Positions 17,343 to 26,819 of a DNA stretch of 64,000 nt are shown one piece after another. Source of the DNA: Cognatiyoonia koreensis (GTDB taxonomy: Bacteria > Pseudomonadota > Alphaproteobacteria > Rhodobacterales > Rhodobacteraceae); NCBI RefSeq assembly GCF_900109295.1, contig NZ_FOIZ01000001.1:558001-622000 (forward strand). The letters are read 5' to 3'. Both the position numbers and the translations under genes were made by a program. The notes below the pieces were generated by a model that was not told where the DNA came from, ran no database searches, and saw only the letters and a list, made by a program, of their open reading frames with translations. Numbering within the stretch: the first letter of the stretch is position 1; each line of letters starts with the position of its first letter.

Positions 17343-17869
17343 ACGTCGGTCGTATCTACATAGGATTTCTGCTCATGTCTGCTCTCGTTGCCGGGATCGC
17401 GATGTATTATCTTCAGGTCTATGCCTTCTATGAAGAAGTGCCGGTCGATGAAGAGAATGTGCAACTGACCTCACTGATGTCGGGCACCCCCGAAGTCATT
17501 CTGTCGGAGAATTTTCAAGGCATCGACAGCGACAGCAGCCCGGTGCGCTATCGCGCATGTTTTGAAACCGACCTGTCGCTTGCCTTGTTGACCGAAACCT
17601 ACGTCGGGATTGACGACGCTGTGCCCCTGGTTGCGCCCGGTTGGTTCGATTGTTTTGATGCCGCCCAGATCGGTGGCGATCTTGAAGACGGGACGGCGCT
17701 GGCATTCATGGGTGTCGAGAACGTTACCTATGGCATTGACCGCGTCGTCGCCGTTTACCCAGATGGGCGCGGCTATGTCTGGAACCAGATCAATTTCTGC
17801 GGCGAGGTCGTCTTTGACGGTGATCCTGTTCCCGAAGAATGCCCAACACCACCCGAAAGCCTGAATTAA
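17339..17869 (+). CDS. DUF6446-like membrane-anchored small protein
   Basis: A 176-residue protein with one N-terminal transmembrane segment (IYIGFLLMSALVAGIAMYYL) and a periplasmic domain containing paired Cys (YRACFET, WFDCFDA, NFCGEV, EECP). From memory, genes of this kind sit between glyQ and glyS in many Rhodobacteraceae (DUF6446). The ATG overlaps the preceding TGA, and the TAA overlaps the glyS ATG (TAATG). No enzymatic motif is visible. Confidence 0.8.
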   Translation: MNVGRIYIGFLLMSALVAGIAMYYLQVYAFYEEVPVDEENVQLTSLMSGTPEVILSENFQGIDSDSSPVRYRACFETDLSLALLTETYVGIDDAVPLVAPGWFDCFDAAQIGGDLEDGTALAFMGVENVTYGIDRVVAVYPDGRGYVWNQINFCGEVVFDGDPVPEECPTPPESLN

Positions 17870-19977
17870 TGCCTGATCTTCTGATTGAACTTTTTTCTGA
17901 GGAAATTCCGGCGCGCATGCAGGGCAAGGCCGCCGATGATTTGCGCCGTTTGATGACGGATGGCCTTGTCGAGGCCGGGCTGACGTATGCTGCCGCTGCC
18001 GCCTTTGCCACACCGCGCCGTCTGGCATTGTCGGTGGAGGGGTTGCTGGCCGAAAGCAAGCCTGTGCGCGAAGAGCGCAAAGGTCCGAAGGTCGGCGCGC
18101 CGGATCAAGCTATTGAAGGATTCTGCCGCGGGGCTGGCGTGGACCGTGATGTCCTCGAAGTACGCGATGACAAGAAGGGGCAGGTCTATTTTGCGGTGAT
18201 CGAAAAGCCCGGTCGCAAGGCTGCGGATATCGTCGCAGAGGTGCTTGAAGCGACGGTTCGCGGTTTCCCATGGCCCAAATCGATGCGCTGGGGTGATGGC
18301 AGCTTGAAATGGGTGCGCCCGCTTCATTCCATGATCTGCATACTGACCGACGAAACCGGGGCGGAGGTGGTGCCGCTGGATATTGACGGGATCACAACAG
18401 GTGCGGTGACATACGGCCATCGTTTCATGGGGCCTGCGCCGATAGTTGTAACGTCTTTCGAGGATTATGAAGCGAGCTTGAAGAGGGCCAACGTGATCCT
18501 GCGGGCCGACGAACGTGCCGATGCGATCTGGCAGGAGGCAACCAATCAGGCCTTTGCAATTGGCTGTGAGGTGGTCGAGGACAAAGGTCTTTTGACCGAA
18601 ATCGCGGGGCTGGTTGAATGGCCGGTCGTGTTGATGGGCGAGATCGACGCGACGTTCCTTGGCTTGCCGCCCGAAGTCTTGCAGACGTCGATGAAAGAGC
18701 ATCAGAAGTTCTTTTCCGTGCGTAACAGCAAGACGGGCCGGATTGAACGCTTTGTGACGGTCGCGAATATCGAAACGGCCGACAACGGGGCGACCATCAT
18801 TGCCGGAAACCAGAAGGTACTGTTTGCCCGCCTGTCAGATGCAAAATTCTTTTGGGAGAACGACTTGCGTGTGGCCAAGGCCGGTATGGGGCCGTGGCTG
18901 GACAGTCTTGCGAATGTGACCTTCCACAACAAGTTGGGAAGCCAGCGCGACCTGATCGACCGCATCGAGGCGCTTGCGCGCGAGATTGCGCCGATTGTGG
19001 GTGCTGATCCAGATGAGGCTGCCGCCGCGGCGCGCGTGGCCAAGGCTGATCTATCGTCCGAGATGGTCTATGAATTCCCGGAAATTCAAGGGCTTATGGG
19101 TCGTTATTACGCGAAAGAGGCGGGGATGTCGGATGCCATCGCCAACGCCGCGCAGGAACATTATTCGCCGCTTGGGCCGTCAGATGATGTGCCGACAGCA
19201 CCCGTGTCGGTGGCTGTTTCATTGGCCGAGAAGCTGGATAAGTTGACAGGCTTCTGGGCGATTGATGAGAAGCCGACTGGGAGTAAGGATCCGTTTGCAC
19301 TGCGGCGCGCCGCGCTTGGGGTTATTCGGTTGGTGTTGGAGAATGACTTATCGCTTGATATTTCAGCCATTACCTCAAAGGGCTTTGAACTGAATGGTAG
19401 TGCTGAGCCTCGTCAAAATGATGAGGACGACTATTCGGGCATGAAAGAAAGATTCGAGCTACTCGCCTTCTTCCACGACCGCCTCAAAGTCTACCTCAAG
19501 GACCAAGGCATTCGCCATGACATCATCGATGCCTGCATCGCGACGCCGGGGGATGATGATCTGACGTTGCTGGTCAAACGCGCCAAGGCGCTGGCGGAAA
19601 CGCTGGCGACGGATGACGGTGAGAACCTGATCCAGGGCTTCAAGCGCGCCAATAATATTCTGGCGCAGGCCGAGGAAAAGGACGGGGTTGAATATTCCTA
19701 TGGGGCCGATTTGAAATTCGCGGAAGACCCGGCGGAAAAGGCGCTGTTTGCGGCCCTGGACGAAGCAGAGGCGACGATCGCGCCGGCGATGGCGCAAGAG
19801 GATTTCACGACAGCAATGGCGGCGATGGCCGATCTGCGCGGGCCGATTGATGCGTTTTTCACCGAGGTGCAGGTCAATGCGGACGGCGAGGTGATCCGCC
19901 GCAACCGGCTTAATCTGCTGAACCGTATCCGCACGATCTGCCTGTCTGTGGCTGATTTGACGAAAATCGAGGGCTGA
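17869..19977 (+). CDS. glyS: Glycyl-tRNA synthetase beta subunit
   Basis: 702 residues, the tRNA-binding and processing partner of GlyQ. Characteristic segments are LLIELFSEEIPARMQ at the start, FPKSMRW-like FPWPKSMRWGDG, SMKEHQKFFSV, and the DPFALRRAALGVIRL block near residue 475. The frame can be extended to 17839, but the ATG at 17869 fits the family and overlaps the preceding stop. A separate promoter follows for ppdK. Confidence 0.97.
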   Translation: MPDLLIELFSEEIPARMQGKAADDLRRLMTDGLVEAGLTYAAAAAFATPRRLALSVEGLLAESKPVREERKGPKVGAPDQAIEGFCRGAGVDRDVLEVRDDKKGQVYFAVIEKPGRKAADIVAEVLEATVRGFPWPKSMRWGDGSLKWVRPLHSMICILTDETGAEVVPLDIDGITTGAVTYGHRFMGPAPIVVTSFEDYEASLKRANVILRADERADAIWQEATNQAFAIGCEVVEDKGLLTEIAGLVEWPVVLMGEIDATFLGLPPEVLQTSMKEHQKFFSVRNSKTGRIERFVTVANIETADNGATIIAGNQKVLFARLSDAKFFWENDLRVAKAGMGPWLDSLANVTFHNKLGSQRDLIDRIEALAREIAPIVGADPDEAAAAARVAKADLSSEMVYEFPEIQGLMGRYYAKEAGMSDAIANAAQEHYSPLGPSDDVPTAPVSVAVSLAEKLDKLTGFWAIDEKPTGSKDPFALRRAALGVIRLVLENDLSLDISAITSKGFELNGSAEPRQNDEDDYSGMKERFELLAFFHDRLKVYLKDQGIRHDIIDACIATPGDDDLTLLVKRAKALAETLATDDGENLIQGFKRANNILAQAEEKDGVEYSYGADLKFAEDPAEKALFAALDEAEATIAPAMAQEDFTTAMAAMADLRGPIDAFFTEVQVNADGEVIRRNRLNLLNRIRTICLSVADLTKIEG

Positions 19978-19999
19978 TCGCCGCATCTGTCACTTTTCG

Positions 20000-20029
20000 T
20001 TTACACTCTGCGCACCACCTCCCTATGCT
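20000..20029 (+). promoter_or_regulatory. Sigma-70-type promoter for the PPDK-like gene
   Basis: TTTACA (20000-20005) and TATGCT (20024-20029) are separated by 18 bases (17 if the -35 is read as TTACAC). The -10 overlaps the ATG at 20025, which argues that translation begins downstream. Confidence 0.5.
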
Positions 20030-20054
20030 GCAGGTGAACAAAGGACGTGCCGCA

Positions 20055-22604
20055 GTGCAGCAGCAGACGACATATCAAGCCGTGACGTTGATCACGCCAA
20101 CCGCAGCGATGCATGGCGAGGTGCACGGTGGTCGCGCGAAATGTCTGCAGCGTTTGATCCGGCTGGACATGCCGGTGCCAACCACGGTGGCGTTGTCTTT
20201 TGATCAGGTCATGTGGATCGCGCGGGGCGAGATGCCCGATCTGGATCAGGTCCTGACACATTTCGGCAAAGACCCGCTGTTGTCCGTGCGCCCGTCCAGT
20301 CAGGACCCTGATTGGGGCGGCCCGGGGGCGGTTCTAAATATCGGCATGAACGATGCCCGCCATGCCGCGATGTGTGAAACCGTCGGCGAGGCTGCGGCCA
20401 CTGCGCTTTATCTGCGTTTCGTCCATTCTTATGCCACAGACGTCGCGCGCCTTGATCCCGAGGCTTTTGACTTTCCAGACCTGCGAGGCGCGGATGCCCT
20501 GAGGGCGAGCCTTGAAGCGTATGAATTCGAAGCTGATGAACCTTTTCCCCAGGATGTCCGCGAACAGCTGTCTGAAGTGTTGCGCGCGATGGCGCGGGCA
20601 TGGGATGGCACCTCGGCCCGCCTATTGCGCGAGGCGAAAGGTGCGCCTGCTGATGCTGGTCTGGGACTGGTGGTGCAGGCCATGGCGCTGGGTGTCGGGC
20701 AGGGCGAAAGCGGGTCGGGTGTGATCCAGTTTGTCGACAGCGAGAGCGGCAAGCCGCAGATTACCGGCCGCTACCTGAGCCAGAGCCAAGGGCGCGAGGC
20801 GCTGAATGATCAGGAAGGCGCGTTCTATCTGACGCATGATCCGCGCGGTCCGTCGCTGGAAGATGCCTGTCCTGAGGTTTTTGCCGAATTGGTGGCCCAC
20901 GGGGCCGTCTGCCGCGCGCGTCTGCGCGAAGAGATGCAGGTAGAATTCACGCTGGAAAACGGTCAGTTGCGTATTCTGGATGCGGTCCGTGTGCAGCGAT
21001 CGTCGCGCGCGGCGATCCGTATTGCCGTGGCCTTGGCTGAAGATGCGGTGATTCCCCGCGAAGAGGCGGTCTTGCGCGTGCAGCCGGCGGCATTATCCGA
21101 ATTGCTTCACCGTCAGGTCGACCCGCGCGCCAAGCGCGACACGCTGGTCAGCGGTATCCCTGCCAGCCCCGGTGCTGCATCCGGCCGTATTGTCTTTACC
21201 GCGAATGAAGCGCAGGCAAGTGCCGCGCGCGGGGAAGCCTGCGTTCTGGTGCGCCGCGAAACGACGCCAGAAGATATCCGCGGCATGCACGCCGCACAGG
21301 CCGTTCTGACAGTGCGTGGCGGGATCACCAGCCACGCCGCCGTGATCGGGCGCGGTCTGGGTGTGCCTTGCATTGTGGGTGCTTCCAATTTGATGATTGA
21401 TCGCAAGAAAGGTGTCATCGTTACACCTGATGGCCGCCATTTTGCGGCCGGTGATATCCTGACCGTGGATGGCACGAAGGGCGAAGTGCTTGCCGGTGAA
21501 GTCGACATGCTCGAAGCCTCGCTTGATGGTCCGTTCGAAAAGCTGCTGACCTGGGCCGATGATTTCCGCGATATCGGCGTGCGTGCGAATGCCGACACGC
21601 CTGCTGATGCGCAGACAGCGCAGAATTTCGCGGCTGAAGGCATCGGGCTGTGCCGGACAGAGCATATGTTTTTCGAAGGCGACCGCCTTGGTGTCATGCG
21701 CGAGATGATCTTTGCGGAAACACCTGAAGATCGCCGCGCGGTCCTTGATCGCTTGTTGCCCATGCAGCGCGCTGATTTCAAAGAGCTTTTTTCGATCATG
21801 GCGGGGCGTCCCGTGTGCATCCGCCTGTTTGATATGCCGCTGCACGAATTCCTGCCTTTCGATAAGGCAGGCCAGCGCGACCTGGCGTCACAGCTTGCCT
21901 TGCCGCTGCCAGCTGTGACGGAGCGCGTTGCAGCCTTGTCGGAATACAACCCGATGCTGGGGATGCGTGGCGTGCGACAGGGTATTTCGATCCCCGAGAT
22001 CTATGAAATGCAGGCCCGCGCCATTTTCGAGGCAACCGTCGAGTCTGCTCGTGACGGTACCGATGTGGTGCCCGAGATCATGATCCCGCTTATCAGCGCG
22101 GTGCGTGAAGTCGAGCTGGTCAAGGCCCACATCGATTCCGTTGCAAGTGCCGTGCAGGCCGAAAGCCGCACCCCGTTCCGCTATAAGCTGGGCGTCATGG
22201 TCGAGACACCGCGTGCCGCCCTGCGCGCCGAGGATATTGCGCAGCAGGCCGAGTTCCTGTCCTTTGGCACGAATGATCTGACACAGATGACCTATGGTCT
22301 GTCTCGTGATGACGCGGGCCGCTTTATGTCGGCCTACGTCCAGCAGGGCGTTTATGAAGAGGATCCGTTTCATACGCTGGACATTGAAGGCGTCGGTGAG
22401 TTGCTGTCGATCGGCGCTGCACGTGGCCGCAAGGGCCGCGCTGATGTTGTTCTGTCGATCTGTGGCGAACATGGCGGCAGCCGCACTGCAATTGCGTTTT
22501 GTCGCGCGCAGGGGTTTGACTATGTCTCTTGCTCACCGTTCCGTGTTCCAGTTGCGCGACTTTCCGCCGCCCAATTGGCCCTTGAAAATGAGACTTCTGC
22601 CTAG
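20055..22604 (+). CDS. ppdK: Pyruvate phosphate dikinase-like PEP-utilising enzyme
   Basis: Interconverts pyruvate, ATP and phosphate with PEP, AMP and PPi. The C-terminal two thirds are canonical: phospho-His loop GGITSHAAVIGRGLGVPCIVG shortened here to GGITSHAAVIGR, GIGLCRTEHMFF, FGTNDLTQMTYGLSRDD and CGEHGG with the catalytic Cys. The N-terminal ATP-grasp region is shorter and more divergent than in standard PPDK, with HGGRAKCLQRL in place of the usual GGKGANL. A GTG at 20055 has AAGGA 9 bases upstream and lies beyond the promoter; the ATG at 20025 would add ten residues and sits in the -10. PEP synthase is less likely given the TSHAAV and GTNDLTQ context. Confidence 0.85.
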   Translation: MQQQTTYQAVTLITPTAAMHGEVHGGRAKCLQRLIRLDMPVPTTVALSFDQVMWIARGEMPDLDQVLTHFGKDPLLSVRPSSQDPDWGGPGAVLNIGMNDARHAAMCETVGEAAATALYLRFVHSYATDVARLDPEAFDFPDLRGADALRASLEAYEFEADEPFPQDVREQLSEVLRAMARAWDGTSARLLREAKGAPADAGLGLVVQAMALGVGQGESGSGVIQFVDSESGKPQITGRYLSQSQGREALNDQEGAFYLTHDPRGPSLEDACPEVFAELVAHGAVCRARLREEMQVEFTLENGQLRILDAVRVQRSSRAAIRIAVALAEDAVIPREEAVLRVQPAALSELLHRQVDPRAKRDTLVSGIPASPGAASGRIVFTANEAQASAARGEACVLVRRETTPEDIRGMHAAQAVLTVRGGITSHAAVIGRGLGVPCIVGASNLMIDRKKGVIVTPDGRHFAAGDILTVDGTKGEVLAGEVDMLEASLDGPFEKLLTWADDFRDIGVRANADTPADAQTAQNFAAEGIGLCRTEHMFFEGDRLGVMREMIFAETPEDRRAVLDRLLPMQRADFKELFSIMAGRPVCIRLFDMPLHEFLPFDKAGQRDLASQLALPLPAVTERVAALSEYNPMLGMRGVRQGISIPEIYEMQARAIFEATVESARDGTDVVPEIMIPLISAVREVELVKAHIDSVASAVQAESRTPFRYKLGVMVETPRAALRAEDIAQQAEFLSFGTNDLTQMTYGLSRDDAGRFMSAYVQQGVYEEDPFHTLDIEGVGELLSIGAARGRKGRADVVLSICGEHGGSRTAIAFCRAQGFDYVSCSPFRVPVARLSAAQLALENETSA

Positions 22605-22732
22605 ATATTGTCTTAAGAACCTCTGCTAACGCCTTATTCTGTCATTTTAAGTTATTCTTTGGATATGCACTGTTTCCCGTTCGTGCACAATGCATTCGCC
22701 CCGCTTTACGCCCCCGTAAAAACCGCCTAAAG

Positions 22733-22753
22733 AGCCCCCGCCTGCGTGGGGCT
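22733..22753 (+). repeat. Leader hairpin before the SleB-type gene
   Basis: AGCCCC (22733-22738) and GGGGCT (22748-22753) can pair around a 9-base loop, 28 bases before the ATG at 22781. No T-run follows. The rest of the 176-base gap after ppdK shows nothing I can name. Confidence 0.3.
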
Positions 22754-22780
22754 GGACCGCGCGGAGATTAAGGTGGGACG

Positions 22781-23449
22781 ATGCGTTTCGGTTTTGGTGG
22801 CCTGGTGGCCGGTTTTGTAGTTTCTTGTTTAATCCCGGTGGCTGGTGCTGCCGATGAAGTTTTGGCGAGCCGTCTTGGCGCATTGTTGGGGCAGGAACGT
22901 GCCGCCCTTGCCACGGTGCCCGACAGCCGTCTGTCTGCCCTGACTGTTTTGCCGTCGCCCGAAGAGCGCGGCGTCGCAACGGCCCCGAAGACTGTATCCT
23001 ATTCCAGCGCGTTTCTGGCCAGCATGCCGGTCGCATCCGGTGGCCCGCAGTGGCGCTGTCTGGCCGAAGCGCTCTATTTCGAGGCGCGTGGTGAAACCAC
23101 ACAAGGTCTGTTTGCGGTTGGTGAAGTCATCATGAACCGCGTCGACAGCGCGAATTATCCCAACAGTGTCTGCGCAGTGATCAATCAGGGCACTGGCCGG
23201 AAGTATGGCTGCCAGTTCACCTATACCTGTGACGGCCGTCCTGAAAACATCAGCGAGCCGCGCGCGTTCACCCGTGTTGGCAAGGTTGCGCGCCTGTTGA
23301 TTGACGGTGCGCCACGCGGCCTGACTGACGGGGCAACCCATTATCACACGAAGGCTGTCAGCCCCTCGTGGGCCCGTCGCTATCCGCGCACGGCCGCGAT
23401 CGGTTCTCACCTGTTCTATCGCCAGTCTTATCGGACAGCGTCGAACTAA
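22781..23449 (+). CDS. SleB-type cell wall hydrolase
   Basis: A 222-residue exported protein with a signal peptide (FGFGGLVAGFVVSCLIPVAGA) and a C-terminal Hydrolase_2 domain. The catalytic Glu lies in LAEALYFEARGE, followed by VGEVIMNRVDS, FTYTCDG and GATHYHTKAVSPSWAR. The family cleaves peptidoglycan as lytic transglycosylase or amidase; in non-sporing bacteria it serves wall remodelling. It stands alone, with a 91-base gap before folB. Confidence 0.9.
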   Translation: MRFGFGGLVAGFVVSCLIPVAGAADEVLASRLGALLGQERAALATVPDSRLSALTVLPSPEERGVATAPKTVSYSSAFLASMPVASGGPQWRCLAEALYFEARGETTQGLFAVGEVIMNRVDSANYPNSVCAVINQGTGRKYGCQFTYTCDGRPENISEPRAFTRVGKVARLLIDGAPRGLTDGATHYHTKAVSPSWARRYPRTAAIGSHLFYRQSYRTASN

Positions 23450-23540
23450 GGTCGCAAATGCACGCAGGCGTGCCGCCCCGCATCTTGTGATGGCGGCTGG
23501 CCTGCCTTATCGACGGGCGTGAAGAACGAAAGCGCGCCTC

Positions 23541-24461
23541 ATGTCCGACGATATCCGCCTGGCCTTTGCACATCCGTCTGAACGGGCTGAAGCCAGCAGC
23601 ACAATCCCTTATGACCGGATTTCTTTGCGGGATTACACCGTTGAAGTGGAAATCGGTGCCTTTCAGGCAGAACGCGGCAAGTTGCAGCGCGTCCGCTTTA
23701 ACGTCGTGGTCGAGGTGTTGCCGGATCGTGGGCCGATCGAGGACGATGTTGACCGGATCCTGTCTTATGACCGCGTCACCGAGGCGATCGGTGCGGAGTT
23801 GAAGGCCGAACGCATCAACCTGCTGGAAACGCTTGCCGCCCGCGTGGCCGAACGTATCCTGCTTGAGCCACAGGCCGAGCGCGTTTTTGTGCGCATCGAA
23901 AAGCTGGATCGGGGTCCTTTTGCCCTTGGCGTTGAAATCGTGCGTGCCCGTGACGGTTTTTCGCCCGATGCGCTGACCCATGAAGAGGCCCCGCATCCGC
24001 GCATCATGTATCTGTCCAATGCCGCTGTTGGGTCTGAGAACCTGACCGGATGGATTGATGAGGCTGAAGCGATGGATGCCCCGCTGATCATTTGTGTTGG
24101 TGCAGGCGACATCGCTGCCCCGCGCACGGGCCACGCGCTGACACAGCGACGTATCGACCTGCTTGCCATTGAACAGAACGCCTGGGTGCTGGCCGCCCGC
24201 GATCATCGCTGCAAGGTCGTGGCGACCCGTACAGAACTCGACTGGGCGATGAAGAATGGCCAAATTTGCGTTTGGGCCCCGTCCAAGATCGTGTTGGATG
24301 CCGTTGATGGCCCCTCTGCCAGCCCGCGTGATGCGGTGGCCCTTGTGGGATGGTTCGCGGACATGATGCAGGCAAAGGAGTTGGTTGTAGTTGGTGATGC
24401 AGCCCCAAAAATCAGCACGCCGTGTCGCACCTGCAATGTCGAGGCGACCAGCCTCACATGA
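23541..24461 (+). CDS. folB: Dihydroneopterin aldolase with a C-terminal extension
   Basis: Residues about 25-135 form the FolB domain (DRISLRDYTVEVEIGAFQAE, then LLETLAARVAERIL and VRIEKLDRG) that splits dihydroneopterin to hydroxymethyl-dihydropterin in folate synthesis. A further ~170 residues follow that I do not recognise; they contain repeated hydrophobic strands (LIICVGAGDIAAP, KELVVVGDAAP) and look like a separate alpha/beta domain. Standard FolB is about 120 residues. Its TGA overlaps the folP ATG, so the pathway steps are coupled. Confidence 0.88.
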   Translation: MSDDIRLAFAHPSERAEASSTIPYDRISLRDYTVEVEIGAFQAERGKLQRVRFNVVVEVLPDRGPIEDDVDRILSYDRVTEAIGAELKAERINLLETLAARVAERILLEPQAERVFVRIEKLDRGPFALGVEIVRARDGFSPDALTHEEAPHPRIMYLSNAAVGSENLTGWIDEAEAMDAPLIICVGAGDIAAPRTGHALTQRRIDLLAIEQNAWVLAARDHRCKVVATRTELDWAMKNGQICVWAPSKIVLDAVDGPSASPRDAVALVGWFADMMQAKELVVVGDAAPKISTPCRTCNVEATSLT

Positions 24462-25453
24462 CGTACTTTCGTCCATTGGTGCAGACCGACGGGGCGTTTG
24501 TGTTGGCTGGCGGGTGGGCTCGGTTTGATCGGGTCGAGGTTCTGACACGCGGCGCGGCCCCCCGCATCGTGGCAGCGGCAGACATTCCTGATGAAATCCG
24601 GACCAGACTGACCGCCCCGCGGCCTGCGATCATGTCCGTGTCACTCGATCAGCCGCGTGTCATGGGCATTTTGAATGTCACGCCGGACAGTTTTTCGGAT
24701 GGCGGTGATTTCGTTACGACGGCCGACGCTGTTTGTCGCGCGAAAGAGATGCTGACGGATGGTGCGCAGTTTATCGATATCGGTGGCGAAAGCACGCGAC
24801 CCGGTGCGCGCGAGGTGCCGGTTGCGGAGGAATTGCAGCGTGTCGCCCCCGTGGTCGAACGCGTCGCCGCGTTGGAGCATGCTGTCGTGTCTGTTGATAC
24901 CCGCAAGGCCGCTGTCGTCGCGGGTATCACGGCGGATGTTCTGGTGAACGATGTGTCCGCGATGCGCTTTGACAGTGACATGGCCCGGACTGTTGCGGGC
25001 AAGGGTGCCCCCGTCTGCCTGATGCATTCCATTGCCACGCCAGAAACCATGCAGGCCAATGCGGCCTATGACGACGTCCTGCTGGATGTCTATGACCATC
25101 TTGAAGAGCGCATTGCCTTTGCAGAAAAGAACGGCATCGCGCGCGCCAAGATTATCGTCGATCCAGGGATCGGTTTTGGCAAGACGCTGGAACACAACCT
25201 GATCCTGATCCGCGGCCTTTCGCTGTTTCACGGTCTTGGGTGCCCGATCCTATTGGGTGCGTCGCGCAAGCGGTTCATCGGGACCATCGGCAACGCGCCC
25301 GAAGCGAAAGACAGGCTCGGCGGAAGTCTGTCCGTCGCTCTTGAGGGCGTAAGACAGGGCGTGCAAATCCTGCGCGTTCACGATACATTTGCCACCAAGC
25401 AGGCGCTTGACCTGCAGATGGCGATGATCGGGACTGCGGGCAATGACACGTAA
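24458..25453 (+). CDS. folP: Dihydropteroate synthase
   Basis: Joins p-aminobenzoate to hydroxymethyl-dihydropterin pyrophosphate; target of sulfonamides. The TIM-barrel motifs are [46 protein letters not shown] and [11 protein letters not shown]. The ATG at 24458 overlaps the folB stop; an extra ~65 residues precede the first barrel strand. The 3' end overlaps glmM by 11 bases, the gene order commonly seen as folP-glmM. Confidence 0.96.
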   Translation: MTYFRPLVQTDGAFVLAGGWARFDRVEVLTRGAAPRIVAAADIPDEIRTRLTAPRPAIMSVSLDQPRVMGILNVTPDSFSDGGDFVTTADAVCRAKEMLTDGAQFIDIGGESTRPGAREVPVAEELQRVAPVVERVAALEHAVVSVDTRKAAVVAGITADVLVNDVSAMRFDSDMARTVAGKGAPVCLMHSIATPETMQANAAYDDVLLDVYDHLEERIAFAEKNGIARAKIIVDPGIGFGKTLEHNLILIRGLSLFHGLGCPILLGASRKRFIGTIGNAPEAKDRLGGSLSVALEGVRQGVQILRVHDTFATKQALDLQMAMIGTAGNDT

Positions 25454-26786
25454 ACTTTTCGGCACGGATGGCGTTCGCGGCAAGGCGAATACGTACCCGA
25501 TGACGGCGGAAATGGCGCTTCAGATCGGGGCGGCGGCGGGCCGCTATTTTCGTAACGACGGATCGAACGGCCACCGGGTCGTGATCGGCAAGGACACGCG
25601 CCTGTCCGGTTACATGTTCGAGAATGCGCTGACCGCAGGATTGACCAGTACGGGCATGAACGTGCTGTTGCTTGGCCCCGTGCCGACACCGGCGGTCGGA
25701 TTGCTCACCACCTCCATGCGCGCCGACGTGGGCATCATGATTTCCGCCAGTCATAATCCGCATCAGGACAATGGCATCAAGTTCTTTGGTCCTGACGGTT
25801 TTAAGCTGTCCGATGAGGCCGAAGCCGAAATCGAAACACTGATTGCCGGCAAGATCGAACCGGCGCAGGCCAATAATATCGGTCGCGCCAAGCGGATCGA
25901 TGACGGTCGGTTCCGCTATGCCGAGCGTGTGAAGTCCACCTTTCCAAGCGGGATGCGTCTGGATGGGCTGAAGGTGGTGATCGATTGTGCCAACGGCGCC
26001 GCATACAAGGTCGCGCCCGAAGTTCTGTGGGAGTTGGGGGCCACGGTCATTCCGGTTGGTGTCACCCCGAACGGTTTCAACATCAATGATGGGTGCGGGT
26101 CGACCAAGCCGCAAACCGCAGCCGAGACGATTGTGACTCACGGGGCCGACGTGGGAATCTGTCTGGACGGTGACGCGGATCGCGTGATGATCCTTGATGA
26201 ACACGGGCGCGTGGCAGACGGTGACCAGATCATGGCGCTGCTCGCGACGCGCTGGGCGCTCCAGGACAGGCTGGCCGGTGGCACGCTTGTGGCGACGGTC
26301 ATGTCCAATTTGGGTCTTGAACGGCATTTGGAAGCAAACGGGCTGCGCCTTGAGCGCACGGGCGTTGGCGATCGCTATGTGGTCGAGGCGATGCGCGCGG
26401 GCGGTTACAATCTGGGTGGTGAGCAGTCGGGCCATATCGTCATGACTGACTACGCTACCACGGGGGACGGTCTGCTAGCGGGATTGCAGTTCCTGTGCGC
26501 GATGATCGAAACCGGTCAGAAGGCCAGTGCGCTGACCCAGACCTTCGAGACTGTTCCGCAGATGCTGAAGAATGTCCGTTATGGCACCGGGCAGGCCCCG
26601 CTGGAGGCCGCGAACGTCAAATCAGCCATTGCTGACGCAGAGTCCAAGCTTACAGGCAAGGGGCGTCTGTTGATCCGCAAATCCGGCACCGAACCGTTGG
26701 TTCGGGTCATGGCCGAGTGCGAGGACGCCGATCTGCTGGCACAGGTCGTGAACGGAATTGTAGCAGAAGTGGAGGCCGCAGTTTAA
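25443..26786 (+). CDS. glmM: Phosphoglucosamine mutase
   Basis: Converts glucosamine-6-P to glucosamine-1-P for peptidoglycan and LPS precursors. The phosphoserine loop is [11 protein letters not shown] with Ser103 as the phosphorylated residue. The metal loop is DGDADRV and the C-terminal phosphate loop is [14 protein letters not shown]. The N-terminus [11 protein letters not shown] is standard, and the 447-residue length is normal. A terminator hairpin follows directly. Confidence 0.97.
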   Translation: MTRKLFGTDGVRGKANTYPMTAEMALQIGAAAGRYFRNDGSNGHRVVIGKDTRLSGYMFENALTAGLTSTGMNVLLLGPVPTPAVGLLTTSMRADVGIMISASHNPHQDNGIKFFGPDGFKLSDEAEAEIETLIAGKIEPAQANNIGRAKRIDDGRFRYAERVKSTFPSGMRLDGLKVVIDCANGAAYKVAPEVLWELGATVIPVGVTPNGFNINDGCGSTKPQTAAETIVTHGADVGICLDGDADRVMILDEHGRVADGDQIMALLATRWALQDRLAGGTLVATVMSNLGLERHLEANGLRLERTGVGDRYVVEAMRAGGYNLGGEQSGHIVMTDYATTGDGLLAGLQFLCAMIETGQKASALTQTFETVPQMLKNVRYGTGQAPLEAANVKSAIADAESKLTGKGRLLIRKSGTEPLVRVMAECEDADLLAQVVNGIVAEVEAAV

Positions 26787-26791
26787 GCTGG

Positions 26792-26815
26792 TCCTATTTT
26801 CAACAATAGGATTTT
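26792..26815 (+). terminator. Hairpin with T-run between glmM and the EEP gene, overlapping the EEP ribosome site
   Basis: TCCTATT (26792-26798) and AATAGGA (26805-26811) form a perfect 7-bp stem with loop TTCAAC, then TTTT. The AGGA of the 3' arm is also the only Shine-Dalgarno candidate for the ATG at 26820, so the hairpin could end glmM transcripts and mask that site. Confidence 0.6.
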
Positions 26816-26819
26816 CATC

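Noticed and set aside
22605..22780. Possible CtrA boxes (TTAA-N7-TTAA) before the SleB-type gene
   Set aside because: The TTAA copies are not at the right spacing; only single half-sites seen.
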